Shown here piece by piece: positions 17,460 to 26,185 of a stretch of 64,000 bases of DNA. Numbering within the stretch: position 1 is the first letter of the stretch; every line of letters begins with the position of its first letter. The stretch is from positions 1 through 64,000 of the forward strand of contig CANSAP010000008.1 in NCBI GenBank assembly GCA_947644715.1, read 5' to 3'. The translations under genes and the position numbers were made by a program. The notes beneath the pieces were generated by a model. It ran no database searches. It saw only the letters and a program-made list of their open reading frames with translations, and was not told the origin of the DNA. The stretch comes from an uncultured Bacteroidales bacterium. GTDB lineage: Bacteria; Bacteroidota; Bacteroidia; Bacteroidales; Muribaculaceae.

Positions 17460-19667
17460 ATGATACAGACAGTTGTCAAACGTGATGGCCGCGTAGTCGG
17501 CTTCAATGAAGAGAAAATCAGAGCAGCTATCCGCAAAGCGATGCTCCAGACCGAAAAAGGCGAGGATGAGTCTCTGCTTCAGAAAATCACTGACCGAATA
17601 ACTGTCACCGGCACCGACCAAATGACCGTGGAGCAGATTCAAGACCGTGTGGAACTTGAGTTGATGAAATCTCCCCGAAAGGAAGTCGCTAAGAAATATA
17701 TCGCCTATCGCGACCAGCGCAACATAGCCCGACGCGCCAAAACTCGCGATATGTTCCTTGAAATCATTGAGGCTAAAAATAATGATATCACCCGCGAAAA
17801 CGCCAATATGAACACCGACTCGCCGGCGGGAATGATGATGAAGTTTGCCAGCGAAACGACAAAGCCGTTCGTCGACGATTATCTGCTGTCTCCCGAGGTG
17901 CGCGAAGCTGTGCGCGGGGGCTATCTGCACATTCATGATAAAGACTACTACCCCACTAAGTCTCTCACATGTGTGCAGCATCCTCTCGACAGGATTCTCA
18001 AGCATGGTTTCTCGGCCGGACATGGAGAGAGTCGCCCGGCCAAGCGCATCGAGACAGCATCCATCATTGCTTGCATCTCGCTGGAAACAGCTCAGAATGA
18101 GATGCATGGAGGTCAGGCAATCCCGGCGTTTGATTTCTACCTGGCTCCATTCGTGCGCAGCTCGCTGATTGAAGAGCTTAAGCGACTTGAAGAGGTTTCC
18201 GGCAAGAGTCTTGAACACCTGTATCACAAGGAGCTGACTGATTATGTAAAGCGGGATATCTCCGGACTTGAGGGGGAAGAACGCCTGTTCGCTCATGCCG
18301 TGAACTGCACGGTAAGCCGGGTGCATCAGGCTATGGAGGCGTTCATACATAACATGAACACAATCCATTCCCGCGGCGGTAACCAGGTGGTATTCAGCTC
18401 AATTAACTATGGCACGGACACATCCGCCGAGGGTCGATGCATCATTCGAGAGTTGCTGAACTCAACCTATGAGGGTGTAGGTGGTGGCGCTACGGCTATC
18501 TTTCCCATCCAGATATGGAAGAAGAAGAGAGGGGTCAGCTATCTGCCTGAAGACCCGAACTACGACCTGTATCAACTCGCATGCAAAGTGACTGCACGCC
18601 GCTTCTTCCCCAACTTCCTAAATCTTGACGCCACATTCAACCAGCATGAGAAGTGGGATGCATCTGACCCGGAGAGATACAAATATGAAGTGGCAACAAT
18701 GGGTTGCCGCACCCGCGTCTTCGAGAACAGATTCGGGGAGAAAACATCCATCGGGCGTGGTAATCTCTCGTTTACGACCATCAACATTGTGCGTATCGCA
18801 ATCGAATGCATGGTGATTAAGGATAAGGATGAGCGCATCAGTAAGTTCTTCTCAAAGCTCGATGAAGTGCTTGACATCGCTGCTGTTCAGCTATGCGAAA
18901 GATTTGATTTCCAGAAGACTGCATTGGCCAAACAATTCCCTCTGCTGATGAGCCGTCTGTGGAATGGAGGTGACTCGCTCGCTCCTGAGGATACTATTGA
19001 GGCAGTAATCAATCAGGGCACACTTGGCATTGGGTTCATCGGACTGGCCGAAGCTTTAGTGGCACTGACAGGCAAGCATCACGGCGAATGCGAAGAGGCT
19101 CAGGCTCTCGGCTTGCGCATCGTCAGCCACATGCGCTCCCGCGTCAATGAATACTGCGAAAAATATAGGCACAATTTCAGTGTACTTGCCACTCCGGCCG
19201 AAGGATTGTCTGGTAAATTCACGGCGAAAGATCGCCGATCGTTCGGCATAATACCCGGAGTGACCGACCGCATTTTCTACACCAACTCCAATCATGTGCC
19301 GGTCTACTATCACTGTTCGCCTCGTCACAAAGCCAAAGTGGAGGCACCCTACCACGAACTGACCGGCGGCGGCCATATCTTCTACGTGGAGATTGACGGC
19401 GATGCAACGCATAATCCTAAGGCCATCAGCGACATAGTTGATCTCATGGACCGCTATAACATTGGCTATGGCTCGGTCAATCACAATCGCAACCGCTGCA
19501 TGAAGTGTGGCTATGAGGATGCTTCGGAGAATCTTGAGAAGTGTCCTTCATGCGGAAGTTCTCACATAGACAGGCTGCAACGCATCACAGGCTATCTCGT
19601 AGGCACAACTGACCGCTGGAACAGTGCAAAACTTGCTGAGCTGAATGACCGCGTTATCCACAAATGA
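17460..19667 (+). CDS. nrdD: Anaerobic ribonucleoside-triphosphate reductase
   Basis: A 735-residue class III ribonucleotide reductase that makes dNTPs from NTPs without oxygen. The N-terminal 90 residues form an ATP-cone allosteric domain (VVKRDGRVVGFNEEKI). The C terminus has a four-Cys zinc site (CMKCGYED and CPSCGSS) and the glycyl-radical motif RITGYLVG, with Gly711 as the radical site. The upstream palindrome pair and promoter suggest dedicated regulation. It overlaps nrdG by 23 bp, consistent with translational coupling to its activase. Confidence 0.96.
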   Translation: MIQTVVKRDGRVVGFNEEKIRAAIRKAMLQTEKGEDESLLQKITDRITVTGTDQMTVEQIQDRVELELMKSPRKEVAKKYIAYRDQRNIARRAKTRDMFLEIIEAKNNDITRENANMNTDSPAGMMMKFASETTKPFVDDYLLSPEVREAVRGGYLHIHDKDYYPTKSLTCVQHPLDRILKHGFSAGHGESRPAKRIETASIIACISLETAQNEMHGGQAIPAFDFYLAPFVRSSLIEELKRLEEVSGKSLEHLYHKELTDYVKRDISGLEGEERLFAHAVNCTVSRVHQAMEAFIHNMNTIHSRGGNQVVFSSINYGTDTSAEGRCIIRELLNSTYEGVGGGATAIFPIQIWKKKRGVSYLPEDPNYDLYQLACKVTARRFFPNFLNLDATFNQHEKWDASDPERYKYEVATMGCRTRVFENRFGEKTSIGRGNLSFTTINIVRIAIECMVIKDKDERISKFFSKLDEVLDIAAVQLCERFDFQKTALAKQFPLLMSRLWNGGDSLAPEDTIEAVINQGTLGIGFIGLAEALVALTGKHHGECEEAQALGLRIVSHMRSRVNEYCEKYRHNFSVLATPAEGLSGKFTAKDRRSFGIIPGVTDRIFYTNSNHVPVYYHCSPRHKAKVEAPYHELTGGGHIFYVEIDGDATHNPKAISDIVDLMDRYNIGYGSVNHNRNRCMKCGYEDASENLEKCPSCGSSHIDRLQRITGYLVGTTDRWNSAKLAELNDRVIHK

Positions 19668-20151
19668 ACTTCAAGAGCCGGAAGAGCTCCTGAAGCAAAA
19701 GACTCTGAGAGTTATTGACATAATCGACGGCACAAGCGTAGATGGACCGGGACTGCGGACCTCCATCTATCTTGCCGGATGCCGACATGCCTGCCCCGGC
19801 TGTCATAATCCCTCCACATGGGATTTCGCAGCAGGGCAGGATATGTCAATCGCCTCCCTGCTTGATGTTATTGAAGAAGCTGAGTTCCCGGTAACTATAA
19901 GCGGTGGCGACCCTCTCTATCAGTCAGAGGGGGTGACACTGCTCGCTCGCGAAATCAAGCGTCGACTGGGATTGGATATATGGCTTTACACCGGGTTTAC
20001 CATCGAAGAGATTCGCGCCTCAGAGAGACTCTCGCAACCTCTGCCCTATATTGACACTATTGTAGATGGACCCTTTATTGAATCAAAGCGCGACCCATCG
20101 TTGCATTTCAGAGGCTCAACCAATCAACGGATTATTCATCTCAAGCATTAG
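19645..20151 (+). CDS. nrdG: Anaerobic RNR-activating radical-SAM protein
   Basis: A 168-residue radical-SAM enzyme that installs the glycyl radical on NrdD. The CxxxCxxC cluster motif is CRHACPGC (Cys46, Cys50, Cys53), and the SAM-binding GGDPL motif follows near residue 91. The start chosen is the ATG inside the nrdD end. Its stop is only 6 bp from the stop of the convergent L,D-transpeptidase gene, leaving no room for a separate terminator. Confidence 0.94.
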   Translation: MTALSTNELQEPEELLKQKTLRVIDIIDGTSVDGPGLRTSIYLAGCRHACPGCHNPSTWDFAAGQDMSIASLLDVIEEAEFPVTISGGDPLYQSEGVTLLAREIKRRLGLDIWLYTGFTIEEIRASERLSQPLPYIDTIVDGPFIESKRDPSLHFRGSTNQRIIHLKH

Positions 20152-20157
20152 AGCCGG

Positions 20158-21132
20158 TTATTCAAGCATGGTCGGTGCTGTCTCCGGCTCCTCTGTTTGC
20201 ACAGGCTCAGTAACGGGCACAACCTGAGGCAGGCTGTCCTTCGGAGTGGGCACCGGAGCGCCAATGCTGTCAACCTTTGCAGCCGGTTTCTTGGAATCGG
20301 GAGTTTGTGGCGTACGTGAAACCGGGCCTTTGGCTACGGACACCCACGGAATGCGGTTACCCTCATTTACATTCACCTTCTCGTCCCTGCGACTCGGCGA
20401 AACAATAACCGGCATGCCGGGCTTGACATGCTTCACAAGTTCGAGAATATGATCATTCGTGACTCTGATGCAGCCATGAGAGCAGCGCAGCCCGATTGAC
20501 CCGGGAGCGCGAGTGCCATGGATGCCTATTTGTGTTGTGCCGGGAATCAGCAGGCGGATGAATCGGGGGCCGAACTGTCCTTTGACCTTTGAGACCTTGC
20601 CATTGTCATCTCGGAAGAGCCAATCAGTGCTGTCATAGATTCCCTCGACGGAAAAGAAACCTTCGGGAGTGCGGGAATCTCCCTTCTTATGTTTAGTGCC
20701 ATAATTGCGGCCACAAGCAATGCCATACTTAAGCTGCTCACGGCCATAGCGGTCATATAGTGCCACCTGCATTGACTCCTTGTCTACAATAAGGAAACCG
20801 TCATGCTGATTATTAAGCAACTTCATGGCATAGCTCAGGCACTCCTGACTCATCTTAGGGAGAATGCCGCTCATGTATTTGTCAGCATCCGGGAGCGACT
20901 GCATCAGTTCTATGGCCTCGTTGCTGGAATAAGCGGTGTAACGGGGACGGTCAGGCTCTGCCTCTTCCTTCTTCTCTTCAACCTTGGCGGAATCGAAATC
21001 ATCTTCCGAAACGGTTTGCTCTCCAACGACAGCAGCAGTGTCTGCGGCTGATGTGGAGCCATTCTGTCCGGAACAGGCACATAAAATAAATAAGGATGCG
21101 GCAAGCGCGGAAAGTATGCAGGATAGTTTCAT
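20158..21132 (-). CDS. L,D-transpeptidase (YkuD) lipoprotein
   Basis: A 324-residue envelope protein from the ATG at 21132; a TTG two codons upstream is less likely. The signal ends in a lipobox (FILCACSG), so it is probably lipidated. A YkuD domain in the middle has the catalytic signature HGT...SHGCIRV with the active-site Cys. It should form 3-3 crosslinks in peptidoglycan or attach proteins to it. The last 70 residues are Pro/Val-rich and low complexity (VPTPKDSLPQVVPVTEPVQT), probably a flexible tail. It has its own promoter about 40 bp upstream. Confidence 0.9.
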   Translation of the reverse strand: MKLSCILSALAASLFILCACSGQNGSTSAADTAAVVGEQTVSEDDFDSAKVEEKKEEAEPDRPRYTAYSSNEAIELMQSLPDADKYMSGILPKMSQECLSYAMKLLNNQHDGFLIVDKESMQVALYDRYGREQLKYGIACGRNYGTKHKKGDSRTPEGFFSVEGIYDSTDWLFRDDNGKVSKVKGQFGPRFIRLLIPGTTQIGIHGTRAPGSIGLRCSHGCIRVTNDHILELVKHVKPGMPVIVSPSRRDEKVNVNEGNRIPWVSVAKGPVSRTPQTPDSKKPAAKVDSIGAPVPTPKDSLPQVVPVTEPVQTEEPETAPTMLE

Positions 21133-21171
21133 TATCAAAACGACAGAAAATTCTCTTTAAGAAATCGGAGC

Positions 21172-21203
21172 GCAAAGTTAACAATAAATCCGCACTTTAG
21201 CAA
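21172..21203 (-). promoter_or_regulatory. Promoter for the L,D-transpeptidase gene
   Basis: On the minus strand: TTG, 20 bp, TAACTTTGC (-7 box at 21172-21180). Confidence 0.7.
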
Positions 21204-21301
21204 ATTAGTGAATCACCCTTTTTGTTCCATTTCGCCCTCTCACTCCCGCGTAGACCGAAAGTAGACTTTGCTTGCCTCAAATTCTGATTATTCTCGGTCT
21301 C

Positions 21302-21463
21302 TTATCGCGCGTCCTTGTGTTTCTTTTTACAGGTTTGTGAAAGTGAGCAGCACGAACAACCGCCCCCTTTTTTACGCGACAAGCGAATAAAACCACGAAG
21401 CATCCACACCAGGCAAGCGCCGATTATCAGTCCAATAATTGTGTATTGAAGTTCTATACTCAT
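21302..21463 (-). CDS. Small Cys-rich single-pass membrane protein
   Basis: A 53-residue protein starting MSIELQYTIIGLIIGACLVW. One membrane helix (about residues 7-24) is followed by a basic segment and the Cys cluster GGGCSCCSLSQTC, then a Lys-rich end. This resembles the short FeoB-associated Cys-rich membrane protein family common in Bacteroidota, although no feoB is seen here. Its ATG overlaps the stop of the NlpC/P60 gene (ATGA), so the two are translationally coupled. The cysteines could bind a metal; function is unproven. Confidence 0.7.
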   Translation of the reverse strand: MSIELQYTIIGLIIGACLVWMLRGFIRLSRKKGGGCSCCSLSQTCKKKHKDAR

Positions 21464-22044
21464 TTCATTTCAGGCACACGCCCGTATTTTACGAATCTTG
21501 TTGAATACCATGGGTTATCCATGCGGCTAACCACAACACCTTTACTTGAGGAGGCATGAATGAAGCTCACATCGTCAAGCATCATTCCAACATGAGTCAC
21601 GCGCCCCGCCTCTTTTCCTGTGGCAAAGAAGACGAGGTCGCCGGGTTTTACATCCTTCTTCTTCAACGTCTTGCAGAAATCTGCCTGCTTGGCCGAGTTG
21701 CGCGGAATCTTAATGTCAAGCTCAGTCAGGTACACCTGCATGACGAATCCGGAGCAGTCAGTACAGACACCTTTCTCCTGACCTGCGTATTTATAAGGAG
21801 TGCCAAGCCAGGTTATCGCTTCTTCCACGAGTTTCTTGCGGTCGCCATGCAGATTCGCATCCTTCACATACTCCTGTTTCAGCTCCTTCTCTTCTTTCTT
21901 GCGATTGGCTCGCTTGCGCTTGGCCACTCGCTCTTTTCGGTGCTTGTCTTTACGCACGGAACCGGATGAGGAGCAGGATGCAACGCCGGCGGTCAGGCCG
22001 ACCGTCAGAAGCAGGAATAAAAGAATGCGCGCAAATCGTCTCAC
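21460..22044 (-). CDS. NlpC/P60-family lipoprotein peptidase
   Basis: A 194-residue cell-wall hydrolase starting at GTG 22044. The signal has the lipobox GVASC (Cys24). A highly basic stretch (about 31-60, Lys/Arg-rich) precedes the NlpC/P60 domain with Cys97 in CTDCSGF, His in RVTHVGMM and a third residue in FIHASS. It should cut D-Glu-mDAP type bonds in peptidoglycan peptides. The -7 box ends only four bases before the GTG, so the mRNA could be leaderless. It is coupled to the small Cys-rich gene downstream. Confidence 0.88.
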   Translation of the reverse strand: MRRFARILLFLLLTVGLTAGVASCSSSGSVRKDKHRKERVAKRKRANRKKEEKELKQEYVKDANLHGDRKKLVEEAITWLGTPYKYAGQEKGVCTDCSGFVMQVYLTELDIKIPRNSAKQADFCKTLKKKDVKPGDLVFFATGKEAGRVTHVGMMLDDVSFIHASSSKGVVVSRMDNPWYSTRFVKYGRVPEMK

Positions 22045-22047
22045 ACT

Positions 22048-22079
22048 GCAAAGTTAGCATAAGTTTTCCAAACCGCCAA
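22048..22079 (-). promoter_or_regulatory. Promoter abutting the nlpC-type gene
   Basis: On the minus strand: TTG (22077-22079), 20 bp, TAACTTTGC (22048-22056). The start codon at 22044 follows the -7 box by three bases, implying transcription begins at or within the start codon. Confidence 0.6.
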
Positions 22080-22178
22080 CAAGCCCACGCCTGTTTAATA
22101 TTTTTAGCACTTTGGCGCCCTCGTATTAATAAATCATAAATAGGCGTTACAGCTGCAGGGAATCTGAAATATAGTTTG

Positions 22179-22187
22179 TAATTTTGC
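22179..22187 (+). promoter_or_regulatory. Promoter -7 box for the HtrA gene
   Basis: TAATTTTGC, leaving a leader of about 125 nt before the ATG at 22318. No well-spaced TTG was seen. Confidence 0.5.
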
Positions 22188-22317
22188 GTATGTTAAAAAA
22201 GGAGCTTTTGAAGCCTCCTGTGTCGGAGTGCGCTTGGTATCAATAACGATAATGAGCTACGCGAAGATGTCCGCCACTCTCTAATTTAACGTATTAACAT
22301 TTCAAATTACCCAAAAT

Positions 22318-23811
22318 ATGAAATTAAGCATCTCTGCCCTTGGTCTGTGCTTGCTCCTGGCCGGCACACAGGGCATCGCCAAGGCCGATGAAGCGACCTT
22401 TGTACGCACGGCTGCCACTCAGTCGTTTGACACGGATTTCACCCGCGCTGCAGAGAAGACAATCAACTCTGTGGTATGCATCAAAAGCTATGTATCCCGC
22501 CCGCAGCAGCAATATTATGACCCCTTCGGAGGAATGGGTGGCTTCGACCCGTTTGAATTCTTCTTCGGTTCGCCTCAGCAACGTCAGCAGACTCCCCGCA
22601 ACCGTAATAACGGAGGCTCCAAAAACAAGAAGCAGAGCGAACAGGTGCAAAGCGGCCTCGGCTCCGGTGTTATTCTTACAGCCGATGGCTACATTGTAAC
22701 CAACAATCACGTGGTGGCTAATGCTGACCGCCTTGAAGTGCTGCTGAATGATAACAACACTTACGAAGCACGCATCATTGGAACTGATGAAGCCACTGAT
22801 CTCGCTCTCATTAAGATTGACGCCTCAGGACTACAGCCCATGGAGTTCGGCGACTCTGATGCCGTGAAGATTGGCGAATGGGTGCTTGCCGTAGGCAATC
22901 CTTTCGGGTTCAACTCTACGGTGACTGCCGGCATCGTTAGCGCGAAAGCACGTTCCATCAGCTCCGGTACCGGCGCCTCACGCATGGGCCTGGATTCCTA
23001 CATTCAGACTGACGCAGCTCTGAATCCCGGCAATTCGGGTGGTGCACTGGTTAATCTGAAGGGTCAGCTGATTGGTATCAACGCTGCCATTTATAGCAAC
23101 ACAGGTTCTTACACCGGTTTCTCTTTCGCCATACCCACTACTGTTGTAAAGAAGATTATAACTGACCTGAAGCAGTATGGCACTGTGCAGCGCGCTATGC
23201 TCGGTATCACTTATATTGAGCTGGATGCCAAGCTGGCCAAGGAGAAGGAGATCGAGGGCATTGTGGCCGGCATATATGTCGACAGTGTGCAGGATCGCTC
23301 CACTGCCCGCGAACTTGGCATCGAAGAGGGTGACGTAATCACGGCCATTAACGGCAAGGATGTCCACACTTCTGCCCAACTCGTGGAACAGATGAATCAG
23401 TTCCGCCCGGGTGACGACATAACCGTGACCTTCTGGCGTTCCGGCAAGAAATATACCAAAACCGCTACGCTGCGCAACGACCGAGGCAACACGGAGATTA
23501 CCAAGAAAGATGATTTCTCATCGCTCGGATGCGCCTTCATGAAGCTCTCGGCTGAAACAAAGAACCACATGGGCATTTCCCACGGTGTGCAGGTACAGGG
23601 TCTCAAGAAGGGCCTGTTCAAAGATGGCGGCATCAAGGATGGATTTATCATTCTTTTCATCAACGATGAGCCGGTTAACAGTGCCGACGATGTGGAGTAC
23701 ATCTACAATCAAATCATGAAGAATTCCGACGGTGAGAAGGTGATGTTCATCTCAGGCATCTATCCCACCGGCAAGAAGGGCTATTACGCCGTGGACCTCG
23801 CAGCAGAGTAA
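22318..23811 (+). CDS. degP: HtrA/DegP-family periplasmic serine protease
   Basis: A 497-residue periplasmic protease/chaperone. Residues 1-23 are a signal peptide. A Gln/Asn/Gly-rich stretch (about 60-110) corresponds to the flexible LA loop. The triad is His in NNHVV, Asp in TDLALIKID and Ser in GNSGGAL. Two PDZ domains follow (about 300-390 and 410-490; GIEEGDVITAINGKDV marks the first). It should degrade or refold misfolded envelope proteins. Monocistronic, ending in a strong terminator. Confidence 0.94.
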   Translation: MKLSISALGLCLLLAGTQGIAKADEATFVRTAATQSFDTDFTRAAEKTINSVVCIKSYVSRPQQQYYDPFGGMGGFDPFEFFFGSPQQRQQTPRNRNNGGSKNKKQSEQVQSGLGSGVILTADGYIVTNNHVVANADRLEVLLNDNNTYEARIIGTDEATDLALIKIDASGLQPMEFGDSDAVKIGEWVLAVGNPFGFNSTVTAGIVSAKARSISSGTGASRMGLDSYIQTDAALNPGNSGGALVNLKGQLIGINAAIYSNTGSYTGFSFAIPTTVVKKIITDLKQYGTVQRAMLGITYIELDAKLAKEKEIEGIVAGIYVDSVQDRSTARELGIEEGDVITAINGKDVHTSAQLVEQMNQFRPGDDITVTFWRSGKKYTKTATLRNDRGNTEITKKDDFSSLGCAFMKLSAETKNHMGISHGVQVQGLKKGLFKDGGIKDGFIILFINDEPVNSADDVEYIYNQIMKNSDGEKVMFISGIYPTGKKGYYAVDLAAE

Positions 23812-23834
23812 TCACACTCATCAATTATAACCTG

Positions 23835-23872
23835 AAGGGGTGGTCAGCAGAACCGATAGCTGACCACCCCTT
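23835..23872. terminator. Strong terminator between degP and the amylase gene
   Basis: A perfect 14-bp stem (AAGGGGTGGTCAGC and complement) with a 10-nt loop lies between convergent genes and can serve both. Confidence 0.8.
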
Positions 23873-23893
23873 CTCATTTGCCTTTACCGATTC

Positions 23894-26029
23894 TCATCGG
23901 CGCACTATTTCTTTCGTTACTCTATTTCCACGGCGCACGATATATATGCCGGCCGAGGGATTGTGCACCTCTACCCCCTGCATATTGAAGTAGCGGGGCG
24001 TCTCTGCATCGAATATATCAACGGTCTCAACAGAGGTGGCTGAGGCAAGCGTCAGCTTCATCGCTTTCAGATCAGCTGTAACAGTGTACTCCCCGGGGGC
24101 TACAGCCCAACTGGCTGCCGACATTGCATCTACCATATAGGCATATTTACGTATAGCAACCGAAGAATTCAACTCAGCCTTGGCATCCTCTTCTGTTGCG
24201 CCATAGCGGTCACCCTGATTGACTCCATTCCAATCGCCGTCAGAGCTGTCAAGGGAAGTGATGAAAGTGATATAACCATATCCTTTGTCGGCCTCATCAA
24301 TTGTCACATTACGATAAACATAAACCCCGTCACCGGCTTCATCAGGCAAGAGTCCCAAGGAGGTCTGCCATGTCGCACCATTAATGGTTCCTATCAGATA
24401 GAGCTTTTCGGGGAAATTATTGTCACCCGTTCCACTCCCATCATAGGTGCCGGATTGACCGGTCACGGTGTACAGTCCGTTGGCAACAGCAACGAAATCG
24501 GAGGTCTTCGTAGCATCTCCATCTCCGGCATTGAAGAGAAGGCCGGTGGTTCCGGCAGGCACTTTGTAAGTCCAAATCTCACCCTCTACTTTGCTCATAG
24601 CCACACCGGGCCAGGTGCTTTCCTCCGCTCCCCAGTAGTGAATATAAGGGTTGCTCCAGTGAGTGGAACTGTTGTCAAAATACACATTGAAAGCCTCGCC
24701 TCCTGACACGATGCCGCTATCATCGCCACTACCGGTGCCTCCGCTTGTCTCGCTGCCTGAAATGACATTGACCTTCGTCCAGATGCAGTAGTCATTGCCT
24801 GAGGCCTTTATGTCTGAATCGGAATAGCCTTCGGGACTAACCATGGCGCTACCGACTTTTACGACCACTTTGCCTTTGGTGCCGGTAATCTCTGCCATGT
24901 AGCAGTCAGCGCTTGATCGAAGCACTTTAACGGTCGACATATTGTGAACGCCGGCGGAATTGCGGATATCAATCATTTTTTGAATAGCGGCCTTATTCTC
25001 TTTATAATGAGGAAGAAAGACACAGGGAGTGCCGGGAGAGAAGAGCATAAAGGCGTTTGCAGCCGGCACATTGCCGTTAAACTTTGACCCATCGCGATAG
25101 GTGTCGTGATTGTCGATAAAGGTCACGGCATATTGCGGATATCCGAAATGAATCAGACCGGCAGGCTGGTCGGTCGTGCCGTTGGCCTTCCACACAAGTT
25201 TCGTCAAGTCGCCGGAATGGAACGCTTCATTTACTGCATATTTGAAGGCAAAATCGAACGCTGCACTCTGTCTTCCGGTAGCCTCAATCCATGCAGCCAA
25301 GGCGTCGTAGCTCGCATCCCAATACTCCCCGACCGAGAATCTTGGCTTGGCATATTCATTATAAATCTTGTTGAATCTTCCGGCATATCCCTTCACCATG
25401 TCATAGCGAAAACCGGAGTATCCCATGTCATCCAGCAGGAATTTGCAATAGTTCTTGACATTATCCTGCACGGTGGGATTAGTGTGGTCAAGGTCGCGGG
25501 AACCGTCGAAGTCATCGCCGGTATCGGGTGCACCCGTGGGAGTGGCTTGGCCGGAGGCATTGCGCACTTCGTCAGTGGAGCAAATATGTTCGGGACCGAG
25601 TTGCCAGGTCCGGCCGTTCCAAGTCTCCGCAGGGAAGTCAGTCCAGTTGCTTTTGCCGCTGCGATGATTCACGACGACATCCTCGATGATGCCAACATTC
25701 TTTTCTTTGTATGCCGCTATCATTGCACGCAGCTCAGCTTCGGTGCCGAAGCGGGTGTTGTGGTTTGTGAACCAATAGACCGGGTCGTAGCCCATATATC
25801 CTGATGCGGATTTAGCACTGTTAGGCACCCATATCAGGGTGAAGTACTTTGAGAGTTCGTCACACTGCGAAGTGAGATTGGTCCATTTGGTGTCGGTGTA
25901 AGAATCCCAATAGAAGCCTTGCAGCATTACGCCTACATAATTTGCAGGCCATGCATAGTTGGCAGCCCCGGCAATTGTTGGCGCCAAGGTCAATGCTACG
26001 CCGGCGAGTGCCTTAATGAGTTTATTCAT
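23894..26029 (-). CDS. Secreted GH13 alpha-amylase with C-terminal accessory modules
   Basis: A 711-residue secreted amylase. Signal peptide 1-22; the GH13 barrel follows with conserved regions DVVVNH (117-122), GFRYDMVKGY with nucleophile Asp210, SVGEYWD with Glu235 and FIDNHD with Asp309. The opening MLQGFYWDS resembles plant-like amylases. After about residue 440 comes a Gly/Ser linker, a starch-binding-like module (FDNSSTHWSNPYIHYWGAEE), a second module (PEKLYLIGTINGATW) like those of Sus outer-membrane proteins, and a C-terminal signature (FNMQGVEVHNPSAGIYIV...KEIVRR) resembling Bacteroidota sorting domains. It should cleave external starch. Confidence 0.9.
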   Translation of the reverse strand: MNKLIKALAGVALTLAPTIAGAANYAWPANYVGVMLQGFYWDSYTDTKWTNLTSQCDELSKYFTLIWVPNSAKSASGYMGYDPVYWFTNHNTRFGTEAELRAMIAAYKEKNVGIIEDVVVNHRSGKSNWTDFPAETWNGRTWQLGPEHICSTDEVRNASGQATPTGAPDTGDDFDGSRDLDHTNPTVQDNVKNYCKFLLDDMGYSGFRYDMVKGYAGRFNKIYNEYAKPRFSVGEYWDASYDALAAWIEATGRQSAAFDFAFKYAVNEAFHSGDLTKLVWKANGTTDQPAGLIHFGYPQYAVTFIDNHDTYRDGSKFNGNVPAANAFMLFSPGTPCVFLPHYKENKAAIQKMIDIRNSAGVHNMSTVKVLRSSADCYMAEITGTKGKVVVKVGSAMVSPEGYSDSDIKASGNDYCIWTKVNVISGSETSGGTGSGDDSGIVSGGEAFNVYFDNSSTHWSNPYIHYWGAEESTWPGVAMSKVEGEIWTYKVPAGTTGLLFNAGDGDATKTSDFVAVANGLYTVTGQSGTYDGSGTGDNNFPEKLYLIGTINGATWQTSLGLLPDEAGDGVYVYRNVTIDEADKGYGYITFITSLDSSDGDWNGVNQGDRYGATEEDAKAELNSSVAIRKYAYMVDAMSAASWAVAPGEYTVTADLKAMKLTLASATSVETVDIFDAETPRYFNMQGVEVHNPSAGIYIVRRGNRVTKEIVRR

Positions 26030-26060
26030 GAGCAGAAAAAATGTAAGTTGGTAAATAGCT

Positions 26061-26115
26061 CACGGGGCACCCTTCATCTCACGCATCACTGCATGAAAGA
26101 ATCGGGTTCCCCGTG
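26061..26115. other. Long-range hairpin in the amylase leader
   Basis: CACGGGGCACCC and GGGTTCCCCGTG pair at 10 of 12 positions over a loop of about 31 nt, 32 bp upstream of the amylase start. It could be a terminator for the zinc-ribbon gene or a structured leader. Confidence 0.4.
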
Positions 26116-26135
26116 AATATGAGGTTAAGAGTGGC

Positions 26136-26163
26136 TCGGATTTAAGAGTGTGCTTAAATCCGA
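26136..26163. repeat. Perfect hairpin with element-like words
   Basis: An 11-bp perfect stem (TCGGATTTAAG/CTTAAATCCGA) with loop AGTGTG. The words TTAAGAGTGTG and CTTAAATCC recur in the proS leader element (5337-5359), so this may be another decayed family member. Confidence 0.45.
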
Positions 26164-26185
26164 ATTAATCTTTTTATTCTCTATC

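Noticed and set aside
17391-18368. A 325-codon minus-strand frame opposite nrdD
   Set aside because: Antisense to a strongly conserved enzyme and to its promoter; no independent support.
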